The notes under the pieces: model-generated
What the model was told of the DNA's origin: nothing
The model's database searches: none
What the model saw: only the letters and a program-made list of their open reading frames with translations
Shown: piece by piece, positions 18,527 to 30,604 of the stretch
Layout of the letters: every line of letters starts with the position of its first letter
Position numbering within the stretch: position 1 is the first letter of the stretch
Assembly (NCBI GenBank): GCA_000499405.2
Contig: HG738137.1
Span: 18,126,581 to 18,190,580 of the forward strand
Length of the DNA: 64,000 nt
DNA from: Onchocerca volvulus
Taxonomy: Eukaryota > Nematoda > Chromadorea > Rhabditida > Onchocercidae
Direction: 5' to 3'
Position numbers and translations under genes: made by a program

Positions 18527-20287
18527 TACCTTTCAACGAGAGAATTAACTCAAAACTGAATAACAAAGTAACTGATTACTGATAAGGATATCATATCCAA
18601 AGATACAATCTCCTTCTGTTCCGAACATCGGCCAACAATAACCACAAAACACCACGTACTCCTTTCGTTCCCGAACAGATGTATTCGAACTTGAGATCGA
18701 GATGTTGATCTTGATTACGAGTGATTTCGGGATGGGATATGGTTGATAGGGTCCTCGTTTATCTCAGACTAATAATAATAGTTGCGGGATTAGGAAGGAA
18801 CCATTCAGGATAGAATTAAGAATCAATTAATCTTTATTGATCACAGCGAAAGCAGTGATCATTTCAAGTAATTTCCCCGAGAAATCAGTAATTATTTTGA
18901 AATATAAGTTTCATTCTCATTCTTTCATATCAAATAAACAAAATTCAAATACTAATTATTACATACGTCAAGTTGAAAGTTGGAATAGTTGACAACAAAC
19001 GATATTTATTAATCTGAAGAAAAATTTATTTACCATCCAATATTTCTATCAATTCTATTTTTAGTTTCATTTCTAAAAAAAAAAAAACTCGTTCTGCTTC
19101 AAATTTATCATCGAAGTTTTAATTTCAAAATGCAATTTTTGAAATATATTCATTGAACTTTTGCTGAATAAAGAAATGACACCTGAATTTATAAACAATT
19201 TTGCTGGCAGAAATTTTCTGAAAAATTTTTTCATAAATATTTGAACTCGATGTAAAATAGTGCGAAGTTAAAAAGTTAAATTTATGAGGAGATTGAATTT
19301 GATCCTGATGACTGTCACATGATCTTTAGTGATAATGCTAAATGAAATTTTTTCCTGAGCGGTTGACCTTTGACATAATTCTGCTCGGTTGATCATCATT
19401 AATCTTTCTAACGCATTCGGATACTTCAGAAAAAAGTTTCTTATGTAATAAAATAGTAATGCGAAGAAAATATTTATATTATTCGAATAAAATAATTATA
19501 AAATAGCAAATAAATAATTGAAATATGAATAGAAAAATTACAGAAATAATTGAAAGAACAATTTCACTTTCAAATTTTTTTTTTAAATTTAAACTTTCCA
19601 AGTTCAGCATTAAAATCGTATTCGAAACAGATGCAATTATGTAATAGCATTTTTTTTTTTTTTTTTTTTTTTCATGGCAGTGATCCATTTTTGTGTCAAT
19701 TATTATGCTCCTTTGATATTTGATTTTCATTTCCTTGTCTCTTTTGTACAAAATTCATGAATTTCGAGGTGACCCCAGGTCAAACATACTAAGATCATCA
19801 ATTTCAAGTCCGAAATATCAAACGAAACGCATATGTTAATTAATGAAAGTGATGAAGTATACACGTATGAAGAGAGATGTTAAGAAATATAGTGACATAT
19901 GAATAAAAGAAAATAGATAAGTTAGCTGCGACAGTATACCTTCTACAGTACCTCTTCTACAATAAACCTCAGTGTAGAGCTTAAAATTTCATCCCGCTGC
20001 CCGTAAATTATTGAATTTTGATAAAATTTCTAAATGATTTTCTATATAAACAAAAATGCATGTTTTAAAGTTGCAATGCAATTTTAAATTATTCAAGTTG
20101 AATCATGTCACATTGCAACTCTAAATTATTTCACAAATATTTCAGATATATACTTCTTTAAAAAAAAATAAAAATTCATTGAAGTGCTGGTTATCATTGA
20201 TTAACAAATTATAAGGATGAATTTTTGAATTTAATTCCTAGCGAAAAACAATAATTTATTATTTTACAAATATTTCAGATAAAAGAA
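18527..20287. other. RECQL upstream region and odd-skipped 3' flank
   Basis: About 1.76 kb between two minus-strand genes. The first 250 bases (18600-18800) are clearly richer in GC than the rest and sit directly upstream of the RECQL start, so they are a likely promoter. TTTATT at 20255-20260 gives AATAAA on the minus strand, 27 bases after the odd-skipped stop. Long A and T runs occur at 19076-19087 and 19651-19672. No exon recognised. Confidence 0.5.
20255..20260 (-). terminator. Polyadenylation signal AATAAA for the odd-skipped gene
   Basis: Plus-strand TTTATT reads AATAAA on the coding strand and lies 27 bases after the TAA stop at 20288-20290. This is a canonical poly(A) signal, but cleavage site and usage are inferred only. 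Confidence 0.45.
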
Positions 20288-22795
20288 TTATGATGAATTA
20301 ATGGTAGAAAATTTTCCTAATATTGGTGATTTTGAACCATTACTGGTGAAAACGATGTTCTTCCTGACAATGCCAATTCGTTTATCCTGAAAAAAGAAAA
20401 AAATATTCTGCTCTAAAAAGTAAGTTTGAAAATATTCGTAACAAAATGAAGTAGAACAAATTAGAGAAGCTGTATTCCTGAAATAAAATCTTTTTTTTTT
20501 TTTTTTTTGAAATTTTGAAACAAATAAATGATTAAAGAAATACATGGTCAAGGAAGTAATATAAAGTAATGAGATAATTATCAATTTGTATTTATCGATA
20601 AGAGAAATTGGATATCAATAATTTTAATTCTAAAAAAAAGAAAAAAAGAATATCTGGCCAAGAAATTATGTTTTGGACCAAAAACAAACTTGGAATTTTT
20701 AAAAGTGGCTTAACTCTCCCCAGATTTATATGATTGAAGTAAAAATTGAAATTCTATTGCTGTTTGAGATGAATAACTTTCTTGATAATTTGAATTGTAA
20801 TTACTTTTCTCAAAGTATACAAGAAATGTTTGAACAAAATAATCAAAATATATCTTACTTGAGTATTATCTAACGGAGGAATGATGACATTGTTCTGAAC
20901 TTTTCGTGCTTTCCTCTGTTCCACATCTAATGAATTGCTATGTGAAATTCGATGAACTTGAAGTGTTCGCGATTGACAGAATCCTTTCTGGCATATGTCA
21001 CATTTGAATGGTTTATCCTTCGAATGAATAAATCTGAACAGAAAAAGGACAAAATGCAATTTGAAATACAAACCTGAATTGAGTAAAAGTGAAATTATCA
21101 TACTTGTTGCTGTACCTGTTTTGCCAATTTGCATATACAGATTAAAAAATGATAAATTTGAAAAAAAAAAAAAAAAAAAAGCGGCAAACTAAAACCTGTG
21201 ATCTCGGAGATGATCCTGCCTACGGAAAGCTTTGCCACAAATATCACAGTCATACGGTCGCTCATCGGTATGTGTACGTTCATGTATTAACAAATTATAT
21301 GATTTGGTAAAATGTCGATTACAAAATTTACAAATAAATTCTTTCTTTGGACGAGCTCCTCTACCGGTATTACGTTTTGGCAATAAAAACCTGAAATCAA
21401 GTATTATTAGAAAGTTTTTGAGAATATTCTATTATTTTTAATTCATTTAAATCAATCTTCATCTAAACCTCATTTATACCTAAGTTTAATTATTTAATTA
21501 TCAAATTAAATTGAATTCGAAACAAACTTACCATGGTTTATTAGAATCATTCGTGGGAGCAGTGGATGCAGTTGATGTATTTGGTAAACAACTTCGTGCT
21601 AGTCTATTGCTACTTTTCGTTGTTCTTGCCATCTAAAATTAATTAATGAAAATAAAAGAAAGGTAAAATCAAAAAAAAAAAAATTAGATTAATTCATAAG
21701 ATATTCTATTTGTGCAGCCAAAAACAGAAAAATATTTAAATTCAATTTAGTTTTTCCTCTATTTCTTTCCATATTATTGTTCCTTCTCTTCTATTTTGGC
21801 TTATTCTTTAGCCAAATTTTTTTTCAGATTAGAGCATTTAAATTTTATATGCAAAAAAAATGAAAATTTGTCCTTAATTCTTAGCATAAATCTTAACTAT
21901 AGTCCGTTACAGGTGGTAAATTGAACTTCTCTATTTTCAAACATAGTTTTCAAAAGCCATCCATCAGTTTTGAAATCAAATGATGCACAATCATTAGTGA
22001 CCTCTAACCTACTTTGCTTTCATTTTCGATGCTTTTAGCAAGTTGAGTAAAATCAAATTTCGGGTAATTGTTTGAAGCATTTCTTCTACTGTCATCCATT
22101 GCTGTTTTTATCGCCATTTGTTGATGTAAATGGATGACTCGTTGCCTCTGAAGGGTCACTGATAACATCATAGTGAATTGTTAAATTGATCAGTACTAAA
22201 ATCGATCATCTATTAAAAGCAGCTAGTGATCACTAAGATAGCTTAGCAATGTTGTTATTATTATTATTGCTAAAACATGTCTACAACATCAAGTAATCTT
22301 ATGAATATCATCCTTCTTACCTAACTGATAATCAGTTTCGATTCGTCATTTCAATTTGCGTATGATTATCAACTTATCAGAGACTGCCAAGTGATAGTTT
22401 TTTTTCTTTTGCAAGTAATGCACAATGTCTAAACATGCCGTCCAATGATATTTACTCATTTTTATGATCATTAAAATGATTTTGTTTGATAAAAAGATAA
22501 ATTTACAATTATCACAATAACAACCACCTGCGCATCGGCTGACATCTGAGCAAGCATCATTTGCCGGTATAAATGTATGTAGTAGCGATTCCATTGTTCG
22601 CTTGTATACTGATTAGGAAAAATCGTTGGTGCCGGTGGTACCGGAGCAGTTGACTGCTGTGTTCCGGTCAGTGATACGAAGCCACCGAATGGATACGGAC
22701 CCGGTAGCGGATGCATTCTAATTTCTGTAATCGCACGATTTTGTAACATCCGAAAGCGTGTCAACTGCGCCACTACTCCTGGAAAGCTCGTAAAA
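20288..22795 (-). CDS. Odd-skipped-related C2H2 zinc-finger transcription factor (5' end uncertain)
   Basis: Nuclear DNA-binding regulator of the odd-skipped/OSR family (C. elegans odd-1 and odd-2 act in gut development). Exons in transcript order: 22795-22528, 22147-22013, 21632-21532, 21390-21196, 21033-20859, 20386-20288 (TAA), about 320 residues. Three tandem C2H2 fingers with the family's diagnostic sequence: [60 protein letters not shown], then [20 protein letters not shown]. The N-terminal OSR motif [14 protein letters not shown] (OSR: FDFANLA...) is encoded by the exon at 22013-22147. The splice between exons 4 and 5 falls inside the end of finger 2. The first listed exon is Pro-rich. 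Its border is unclear: acceptors at 22796, at the TTTCCAG ending near 22780, or later are possible, with translation from an upstream exon or from the internal Met of MLQNRAITE. Fingers 1-3 and downstream are secure. Confidence 0.9.
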
Positions 22796-24400
22796 CTGAT
22801 AGGAAATTACTATTATCAGTATTTTTAGTGAAGGATTTTAAAATAACTCAGAAATTAATGTAGCCCAGCAAATGGTAAAAATATGTTAAATTAGGAATCC
22901 TAAATGATCAGATTCTCAAGTTTTTCACAAGAATGAAAGCTAATTCATTTATTTCCTCGGGAAGAATCTAAATCACAAAGATTCTTATATGATTATACTC
23001 AAATGCACGTATGTACTTTATAGGCATTAAGAAAAATGTAAAGGCTGATATGATATGATATGATATGATATGACTGACAATTACTGTTTATAAAACGTGT
23101 CGGCACACTTTGTAGCTTTTTTTTGAATCGTTTATTTTGCATGTGCAGATGAATGCATATCAGTTTTCATGTGTTTGCATGCCTGCAAACAATTGCTTGT
23201 GTGCTATTGCATGTTTTGTCTGTCACTAAACTTTTTGATATCTTTACGCAAAGGTTACAATAGTACAAATGGCGGCAAAGATGAAAGGTTGCATCTGTTG
23301 ATGACATGTGAAGTGATCGGAGTGGAGTTATTCATTCCGAAACACCAATCATTAACCTTATATGATAATAACCGTTCCAAATAACTGCACCGAAAAACCT
23401 AGAATTGCATGCACATACTTGCATATAAATATGCATGAGCATACAGAAATGCATGCACACACACCTAGATGCATTACAATGTAATTTTTTTGAAGACAAC
23501 TCGAGAATCTTAATCTTAGCTATTAGGAAATTACGACAGGTTGTCTAAAGAATTTGGAGTATTGTTTGAATTTTTTTTCTTAAATCTAATAATCTCGAAG
23601 ATTCGCGATGATGCCTTTTTAGCAGATTCTGATCAGATTTTCCTTATTACTGTAGAAAAAAAAAAATTGTCTACAAATGTGTCAGTAAGAATAAATGTGG
23701 ATGTTTCGTTTCATCTTTATGCCGAATCTTTCTCCCTTCATCTTTCCTCCATGGTCTATTTTAGCCACTATAAAAGGTTGATACAATTACGCGCAAAAAA
23801 TCTGAATAAATTTTGTATATCATTTTTGCCTGCATTTTTCCTTATGAACATACAAGCATTACTACCACAATAAGGAATTGGTAAACCTGAAATGAATCTT
23901 ACTCTTCCTGATAACAATGATCCTTCTGTCATTTTACGTGCCGTTAAGGAATAAATCTGCTTGAAATGATTGGAAAAGAGAAATTGGAAAGTTTTCAAGG
24001 AATCATATCGTAGGAGGAAGAGAATGAATCGTCCGAACATACCGACTGAAAATGCATGTAAAGGAAGCTGAAAGTGGAAGTAGCAGGAAGAGAATTGTGC
24101 GGCACAATCTTTTGATCGTTTAAAAATCAAACAAACTGAATTGATGATAGCAACAGGAGAAACTCTTTCATACATAAATATAGTGCTAAAATTTGCTTCT
24201 GATTTGAATGCTTCACAAAAAGCAACGACGGGACCGACCACTCCTCCATTTGAGCATCAAATAGATGAAAGGATGAAGCCGCCGGTTGCTTCGACATCCT
24301 GGACTGAACTGATTCCTTCCTTCACACACCCCCGTCTTCCGCATCTATCCATCCGATCCTTCAGATGACAATCGCTAGTATTATGCCTCATTCTTATAGC
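22796..24400. other. Upstream flank of the odd-skipped gene
   Basis: This contains a (TGATA)n tract at 23046-23073, six TGCATG motifs at 23138-23455, and a GC-richer patch at 24230-24360. On the minus strand, an ATG at about 23934 opens a short frame (MTEGSLLSGR...) ending at a GTAAGA donor. It can be joined in frame to the odd-skipped N-terminal exon with some acceptor choices, so it may be a 5' exon. A longer open frame covering 23768-24241 on the same strand has no recognisable domain. Function of the region as promoter/enhancer is inferred from position only. Confidence 0.4.
23046..23073. repeat. (TGATA)n pentanucleotide microsatellite
   Basis: More than five perfect TGATA units. Each is a GATA-factor core, the motif used by nematode ELT gut factors. 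It lies about 250 bases upstream of the first odd-skipped exon. Whether it is functional or simple slippage cannot be told from sequence. Confidence 0.85.
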
Positions 24401-27129
24401 CACTTCGTATCTTAAAATTTTGAATGCTTACCGCTTCCTTTCTATTTTTCAATCATCAACTGCAAGCATTCACTATCACCAACTTTTACTTGCCATTATC
24501 TTTTTCATACTAAGCTTTTATAAATTGAAAAAAGAATCGAGCATGAAAATCTTTTGGACAAATTTTTCCATTGATAAATTTTGGACAAATTACGAACTTC
24601 TTGTGGATTCTTGTATTTTTTTTTCCATTTATCACTTTCAATGATATCACACGAAAAAAGCATCATTGTATTCAAAAAATTTCAAACTTGTCAAAATTAA
24701 TAGCAAATTCAAAAAGTTTGGATCAAATTTTAAATTAAAACACTTTTTGAACATCAAATTTTCATCAATTTTTTTTTCCCTAAAAAAAAAGAAAAAAAAC
24801 GACAAAAAATGATTTTAAGAATTCAATATGATTAGATAAGTATTATCAAAGCGAAACTATTGCTTTTAGAATGATTCAATTCAAAATTACAAACATCGCT
24901 ATCTTTAAGATTTAATTTCCGCTCAACGGTGCATTTTTTTTTTAATGAATGATTGCATATCAGTAATAACTTTATCAGGTTTTGCTGCAATATTCAATAA
25001 GTAATAAATGACTTATGTTATATAAATTAGCGTAATTTATCAGTTATCATTGACATCAATGGCTTTTATCATAAATTTTTAATTCATCAACTTCATTTAC
25101 TCTTTCATGTTTTCTAGAATCTTTGTAACTTCTTACTATGCTGGAAATACTTCCATTATTTCAAAAAATCTACCAAATGAATCTTTCTAAATCAAGCATG
25201 ATTGATTATCATTTGATAATTTAAATTTTATTTGTGATATCATTCAAATTCAAATCTGTTACAGTTTAAGTGTCAGAAAGAAGTTTAATATACATTATTG
25301 CTTGAGTCATTCTTATCTAGAAATTTTTGCAACTTAAAAACTATTACTCCAATTAACGTAGATTAAATTTCCATTTTATTCTATTCACGATGAATAATTA
25401 CAATAATTAGCAATTATTTCGATAATCTTTTTGCCTCACTTTTCAAGTATTTTCGCTCAAATTCCCTTCCAAGTTGAACAATTGTTGTGGAATAATTTAT
25501 CAATTTAAGAATGAATTATAACTTTTTTCAATATTCATCACCTGAAACTAATTCAAGCATTATTTGAAATATAAAAGCAAGGAACTTGTGACAAAGTTGA
25601 GAATTTGAGAACTCATTTTTTGCAGTAATGTTTTCTATTTAAATTTCGCTTAAATTTATTTCTTCTCACAACTTGCAAGCAACTTGAAATCATTCTGATG
25701 TAGAAATAGATTCTATTGCAGAAGAAATTCACAGTGTATAAGTTGAATGATAGAACAAACAAAAATGATTATTCTAAGATGGAAAAGGATGTGATAAGAA
25801 AGTGTTAATAATGATAACGAATCATCAATGTTATCTTTTTGATCGCAGTAGTCGGAAGTATGACAAAGTAAGATAGAAAAAAATAAGAATAAAAGTAGAC
25901 AAAAAAATAAAGATAGGAAATAGTGTGAGAGTAAAATTAATTTAGTAATTAAAGGACAAAAAAAAAAGAATGAATTAATTGTGGTACTTATAGCAATTGG
26001 TATTTAGTCATTTAGGATAAAAAAAAAAACTTAATTAATTGTGAAATTTATGGTAGTCATTTTCATTTATTTCATAGTATTTATTTCATTTATTCTGAGT
26101 ACAAACTGAATAAGGAAAACAAACATAAAACGTATTTCACAAAAATAATTGATAATTAAAGGGAATAAATTGAAAATTTCATATTGAAATGAAATTTTTT
26201 TTTCTCTTTCACTTGGAATTTTAGCTCTTTCACAATGAAACGAATACTTCGCCAACTATAGATTTACCACAAAATTTTATGGCATTCGTCTATCATATCA
26301 TATATAATGTATATTGCACTAAAGTCCTTTTGAAATTAATACAACTGCTAAATTCTATTGCAAATATACAAAAAAGTTTAAACTAAATTTGAAATAAAAA
26401 ACTAAATTTGAGTCGTTGAGTAAATTTAATGTAACATCCAATGGGTCTGCAGCTTCATTAAAATCGATAGATGAAGAATTTTTTAATGTTGCTGAGAAAT
26501 TATAAATTAGACGTCGAAAAACATCGGAAATAAAACTGAATCATGATTCAAATTTAGCAATTGCATGAGTTTTTATGAAGTTTTTTGCTTTTTGCAAGAG
26601 CAATTTTTCCTTGAAATTCCTATTTCTTTTAAGAATTCTTGATTTCGAAACCATTAATTTAGAGATCAAGTTTTGATTCTAATTCTTATTCAAATTCGTA
26701 TCCAATTCGGAACTTCTTATTTAAAAATTTTTAACTTCCAAATTATTAATTCATCATAAATTAATGAGAATTACTTGTAAATTGATCGATTAAGAAGTAA
26801 TTTCTTCAAAAAATATTCAAATTAAGAATTGATCCACAGCTAAATACTTGCTTATTGAGTTTTTGAAGTATAAAATTTCACTTATTTGATCAAATAGTAA
26901 AATCTCTGAAAACTTTCATACAGTATTTAGAACAATTCTACAAATTACTTCCATCTTCTGCGCGTCTCTCTCTCTGTCACATTTCCTCTCTTCTTCGAAT
27001 TGAAATGATAATTTGATAAAAGATAAAAATTGATAAGTGCGCAGATTGATAAAGCATCAAGACAGACTGATAAAAGCATATCATCGACAGATAAACAAAC
27101 AGACAGACAGATAAATGAACGAAACTGAA

Positions 27130-27300
27130 GAAGAAAGTGTGAATTAGTCACACCGACCGTTAGCGACGACGAACACATCTGCTGGTTGGTAGTAGCAGCC
27201 GATCGGTGGCTTCATCGATACTTATCTGCCTACCGTAACCCTTCCAGCAACGTCTACTGGTTGGTTGATAGCTACAGGAGCAGCTCCGCCCACCAAAAAA
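27130..27300. other. GC-rich island of unknown role
   Basis: About 170 bases with clearly higher GC than the surrounding DNA, starting after a run of GACAGACAGATAAA-type units at 27060-27115. Both strands have short open stretches (plus 27186-27413; minus across 27170-27300) without a known motif. It could be a promoter, a distal enhancer or an unrecognised exon. Nothing in the sequence decides this. Confidence 0.4.
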
Positions 27301-30300
27301 GTTTTCAAAAAATTTTGATATTTCGTAACTGCTCGAACTTTCAAATCATTGCAACTATTCAGAATCTCGAATCATTATTGATAAAATTGATAAGATCAGG
27401 TTTATTTATTTAAAATGTACGCTTATCAATTCAAGAAAAGATGCAGTTTTATTTTTTATCAAAACACTTCAGTTATTGGCAAATAATAATATCGTAATAG
27501 AAAAATCATTGCAATACAAGAATTATTTATAGGAAAATTGTTTACAAACTACTTAGTTGAAGTGTTTTAATAGCTGATATTGTGAATTACTTTTAAAAAG
27601 TTTATCTGTAATTTCATTCAAATCACAACCATAACGGACAGGTTATAGTAACTGATAAGGAAATGATTATAATAAAATGAATTTCTAAATGATACATTGA
27701 AAACATAAATATGGCATAATTTATCAATAAATTGCTGGCAAATTTCTCAACTCATTGAAAATATGTTTGATAGTAGACTTATTATAAAAATTTATCACTC
27801 CTAATCAAATAACAAAAGATTTAGTTATCTAATTTTTTAATTAGATAATTAGGTCTTTTGTTCGGTAATCAGAATCAGTCAGATAATGAGCTTTTTGATC
27901 AGCAATACTATCAATCTCTTGATGAATAGCTCAGATGGTAATAATTCAATTTTTTATTGCAACTTATTTCTAATTTATAGTTGTCGACGAAAAATTTACT
28001 CTCTGTTAATTTCTATTAATTTTAAATTTCGCTATATTTCGTTTTCTAAAAAAAAAAAAAACATTTCATTTAAAAGAAAGAAAATAAAACATTTGATTAA
28101 ATCTTCATCAAAAAAAAAGCTTTTTCTGCCCGAAATTAAAAATTCTGAATCTTCTTTCTTTTCTTCCTTAATTTTTTAAAGCAAATACATTATATGAAGG
28201 TTTTAACATAAGCGAAACATAGAACGTCGAAAACGGATACTGTAGTCTATTAAAAGTCATGTTTTAAATCCGCTATTCGTCAAAACATCCGACCAACTAT
28301 TTATCATTATCAATCTCTTTCTATGTTATCACTAAAATATCGTTTTTAAAGTGACGTGATATTGAGGAGAGGATTAAAACTAAAAATGAAAATAAAAAAA
28401 GATGATGAGAAGCATATAATCGTTACCATTTTTTCATCTTTTCCGGTTGCACAAATACTTCCTGGTTTAGATGCGAAAATTCAGTGAGATTTTTAATGTG
28501 ATAACAATGATTAATTGTCAAGTAATCATTAATTTCTAGATCACTAAGGTGTTAAAATGAAATCGTAAAGTTTTGGATGCAATACTTCAATGAACTGGAA
28601 AACTTTGCAAGTTGGATTTATACTTCATACTTTTTTTTTTTTTTTTACAATGATAAATAAGGTAAGCACAAAAAAGATACCTTTTTGTTATAATGGAATG
28701 TAAACATATAAGTTGTTTTTTCAAATTTAAAATTCCTAAAAATTCAATATGTGACATAAAAATTATAACAATTCCTTACAAGATTTTTATTGAAATAAAT
28801 CTTGGAAAAAAGAATTTCCTCATTGAAATATAAGTAATCCAGCGGTATTAGTTACGCAATACAATTCTACTTAAAATAAATCAACCTATTCCTGAAAATT
28901 AATAGGTTCAGAAGTTCACGAAAACCAGTCAGGGGCCATGGAATTGTCTTTTGAAATTGATCTTTCTGATAATTGATGCATTTTATATTCACAACTATTA
29001 CATATAAGAATCTATTATGTTGCCTAATATAAACATTTTGAATGGATTAAATCATTTTTAGAGTCTGCAGGCGTGCGGACGGAAAGTTTTCATTTCAGAA
29101 ATCCGCAAAAGGCGAAAATTTAGCACATCGAAGAGATTAGCAGGGGAAAACTATTTATCAGAGAGGTAAAATATCCAATCTGATCATCAGAATATAAGAT
29201 TGTTTAGGAAGATGAAAGTAAGTACCGGAAATAATAGAATAAAAGTGATTAGGTTCTAATCGGGAGAGGAAGAATGGAGTAATGAAGACATGAAACCTTA
29301 AAAATATACAAACGAAAAGAGCTTCGATTGTTTTAATGTGTTTGTTGCAATCTGATCAGCTCATAAACAAACTAAGAAATGATTGTTTAGCAGATTTCGG
29401 TGAATTATACAAAATATATCCGAGAAAAACACTACAAAATACTATTTATTAACTTTTTTCTTTCAAAATTGTTAATTTCCGCTCGTAAAAACTGAAGAGA
29501 TGGAAAACTGTACTTATTTCATCAACTTACTTATAATCCTGAAAAGTATATTTTATCTCATTTCAGCAAATTATCCTCAAATTTTAAAACCACAATAGGG
29601 AGACAGAAAATGAGAAGTGTCGGGAATGTCTAAAAAAAAAAAAAAAAAAAAAACAAAAAACAAAAAATAATCAAGACGAAGAAAGGGATGAAGGTGAAGT
29701 GCACAAGCTGAATCCGACAGATGGGAAAGAGAAAACCGAAAATACGGAAGATAAGTAAAAAAAATCGAAAATCGTCTAATGAAATTAAAAAAATTCGTTG
29801 CCTTCTATTGTTTTGAACTTTGAAAATTCTTCTTATGCTATAAAATTTTGTTATTTTTCAAATATTTTTAAAAAATATCCTAGTTTTGATGAACAAATCG
29901 ATGGTTTTATTTAAAAATATTCATTAAAAGAAAAACAAAAGTTTTATTCAAAACGATGGATTTTATTTGAAAGTGTGTGTATTTGATTTTATATACGATT
30001 TTTTTCTTTTTTTTTTTTCATCTTATTTTTAATCTCAGCTATTAATTTGCAAACTATTTTCATTCTTGATTCGTGCAAACGTTCAATTTGTAAACAAAAA
30101 CAGTTGCGATATTTGTTGTCGCCTGATTGCTTGCGATCCAAATCAAAGGGATGATTAATGATTAAAGAAGCCTATCATCCATGAAGCTGCTCAAACAATT
30201 GAGGTGCTCGAAATGCGAAGAAGTTAGGGGGAAAGGAGGAAAGGTAGGCACTAAAACTTGATACAGTACGGTACTTGGCAAAGGAAAGACTGGATTTAAG

Positions 30301-30475
30301 ACTAATATCGGGAAAAGGGTGCCAGTTTTGATAGGATAGAATAGCAAAAAGAGGATTTGCAACCCGTCGTTACTCGGAAGCTTTATAGCAAATAACCAAT
30401 GAGAAATGATGGAGAGATCATGGAAAAGTATGAGAAACAGACAGGGTCATTACACAGGATTGATACAAATGGTGT

Positions 30476-30604
30476 ATGTGTATGTAAACCCGCAAGTTTG
30501 CATTTATGTTTATGTGTATGTGTGTATGTGTGCATGTGTGTATGTCTGTATATGTATGTATGTGTATATTTGTATATGTATGTGTGTATGTGTGTGTGTG
30601 TGTT
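30476..30604. repeat. TG/TATG microsatellite
   Basis: Imperfect (TATG)n and (TG)n on the plus strand. Open frames across it on both strands (Cys/Val/Tyr or His/Thr rich) are by-products of the repeat. Confidence 0.9.

Noticed and set aside
23768..24241. 157-residue minus-strand open frame, the longest one in the noncoding part
   Set aside because: No domain, no good codon pattern, starts in intergenic sequence and runs through several splice-like sites. Only its short internal MTEGSLLSGR segment might matter, as a possible odd-skipped exon.
26310..26325. TATTGCAC, the miR-92/235 seed
   Set aside because: Only the seed matches and the flanks do not fold into a precursor.
28693..28715. TGGAATGTAAA, resembling the miR-1 5' end
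   Set aside because: The rest of the mature sequence does not match and no complementary arm for a hairpin lies nearby.
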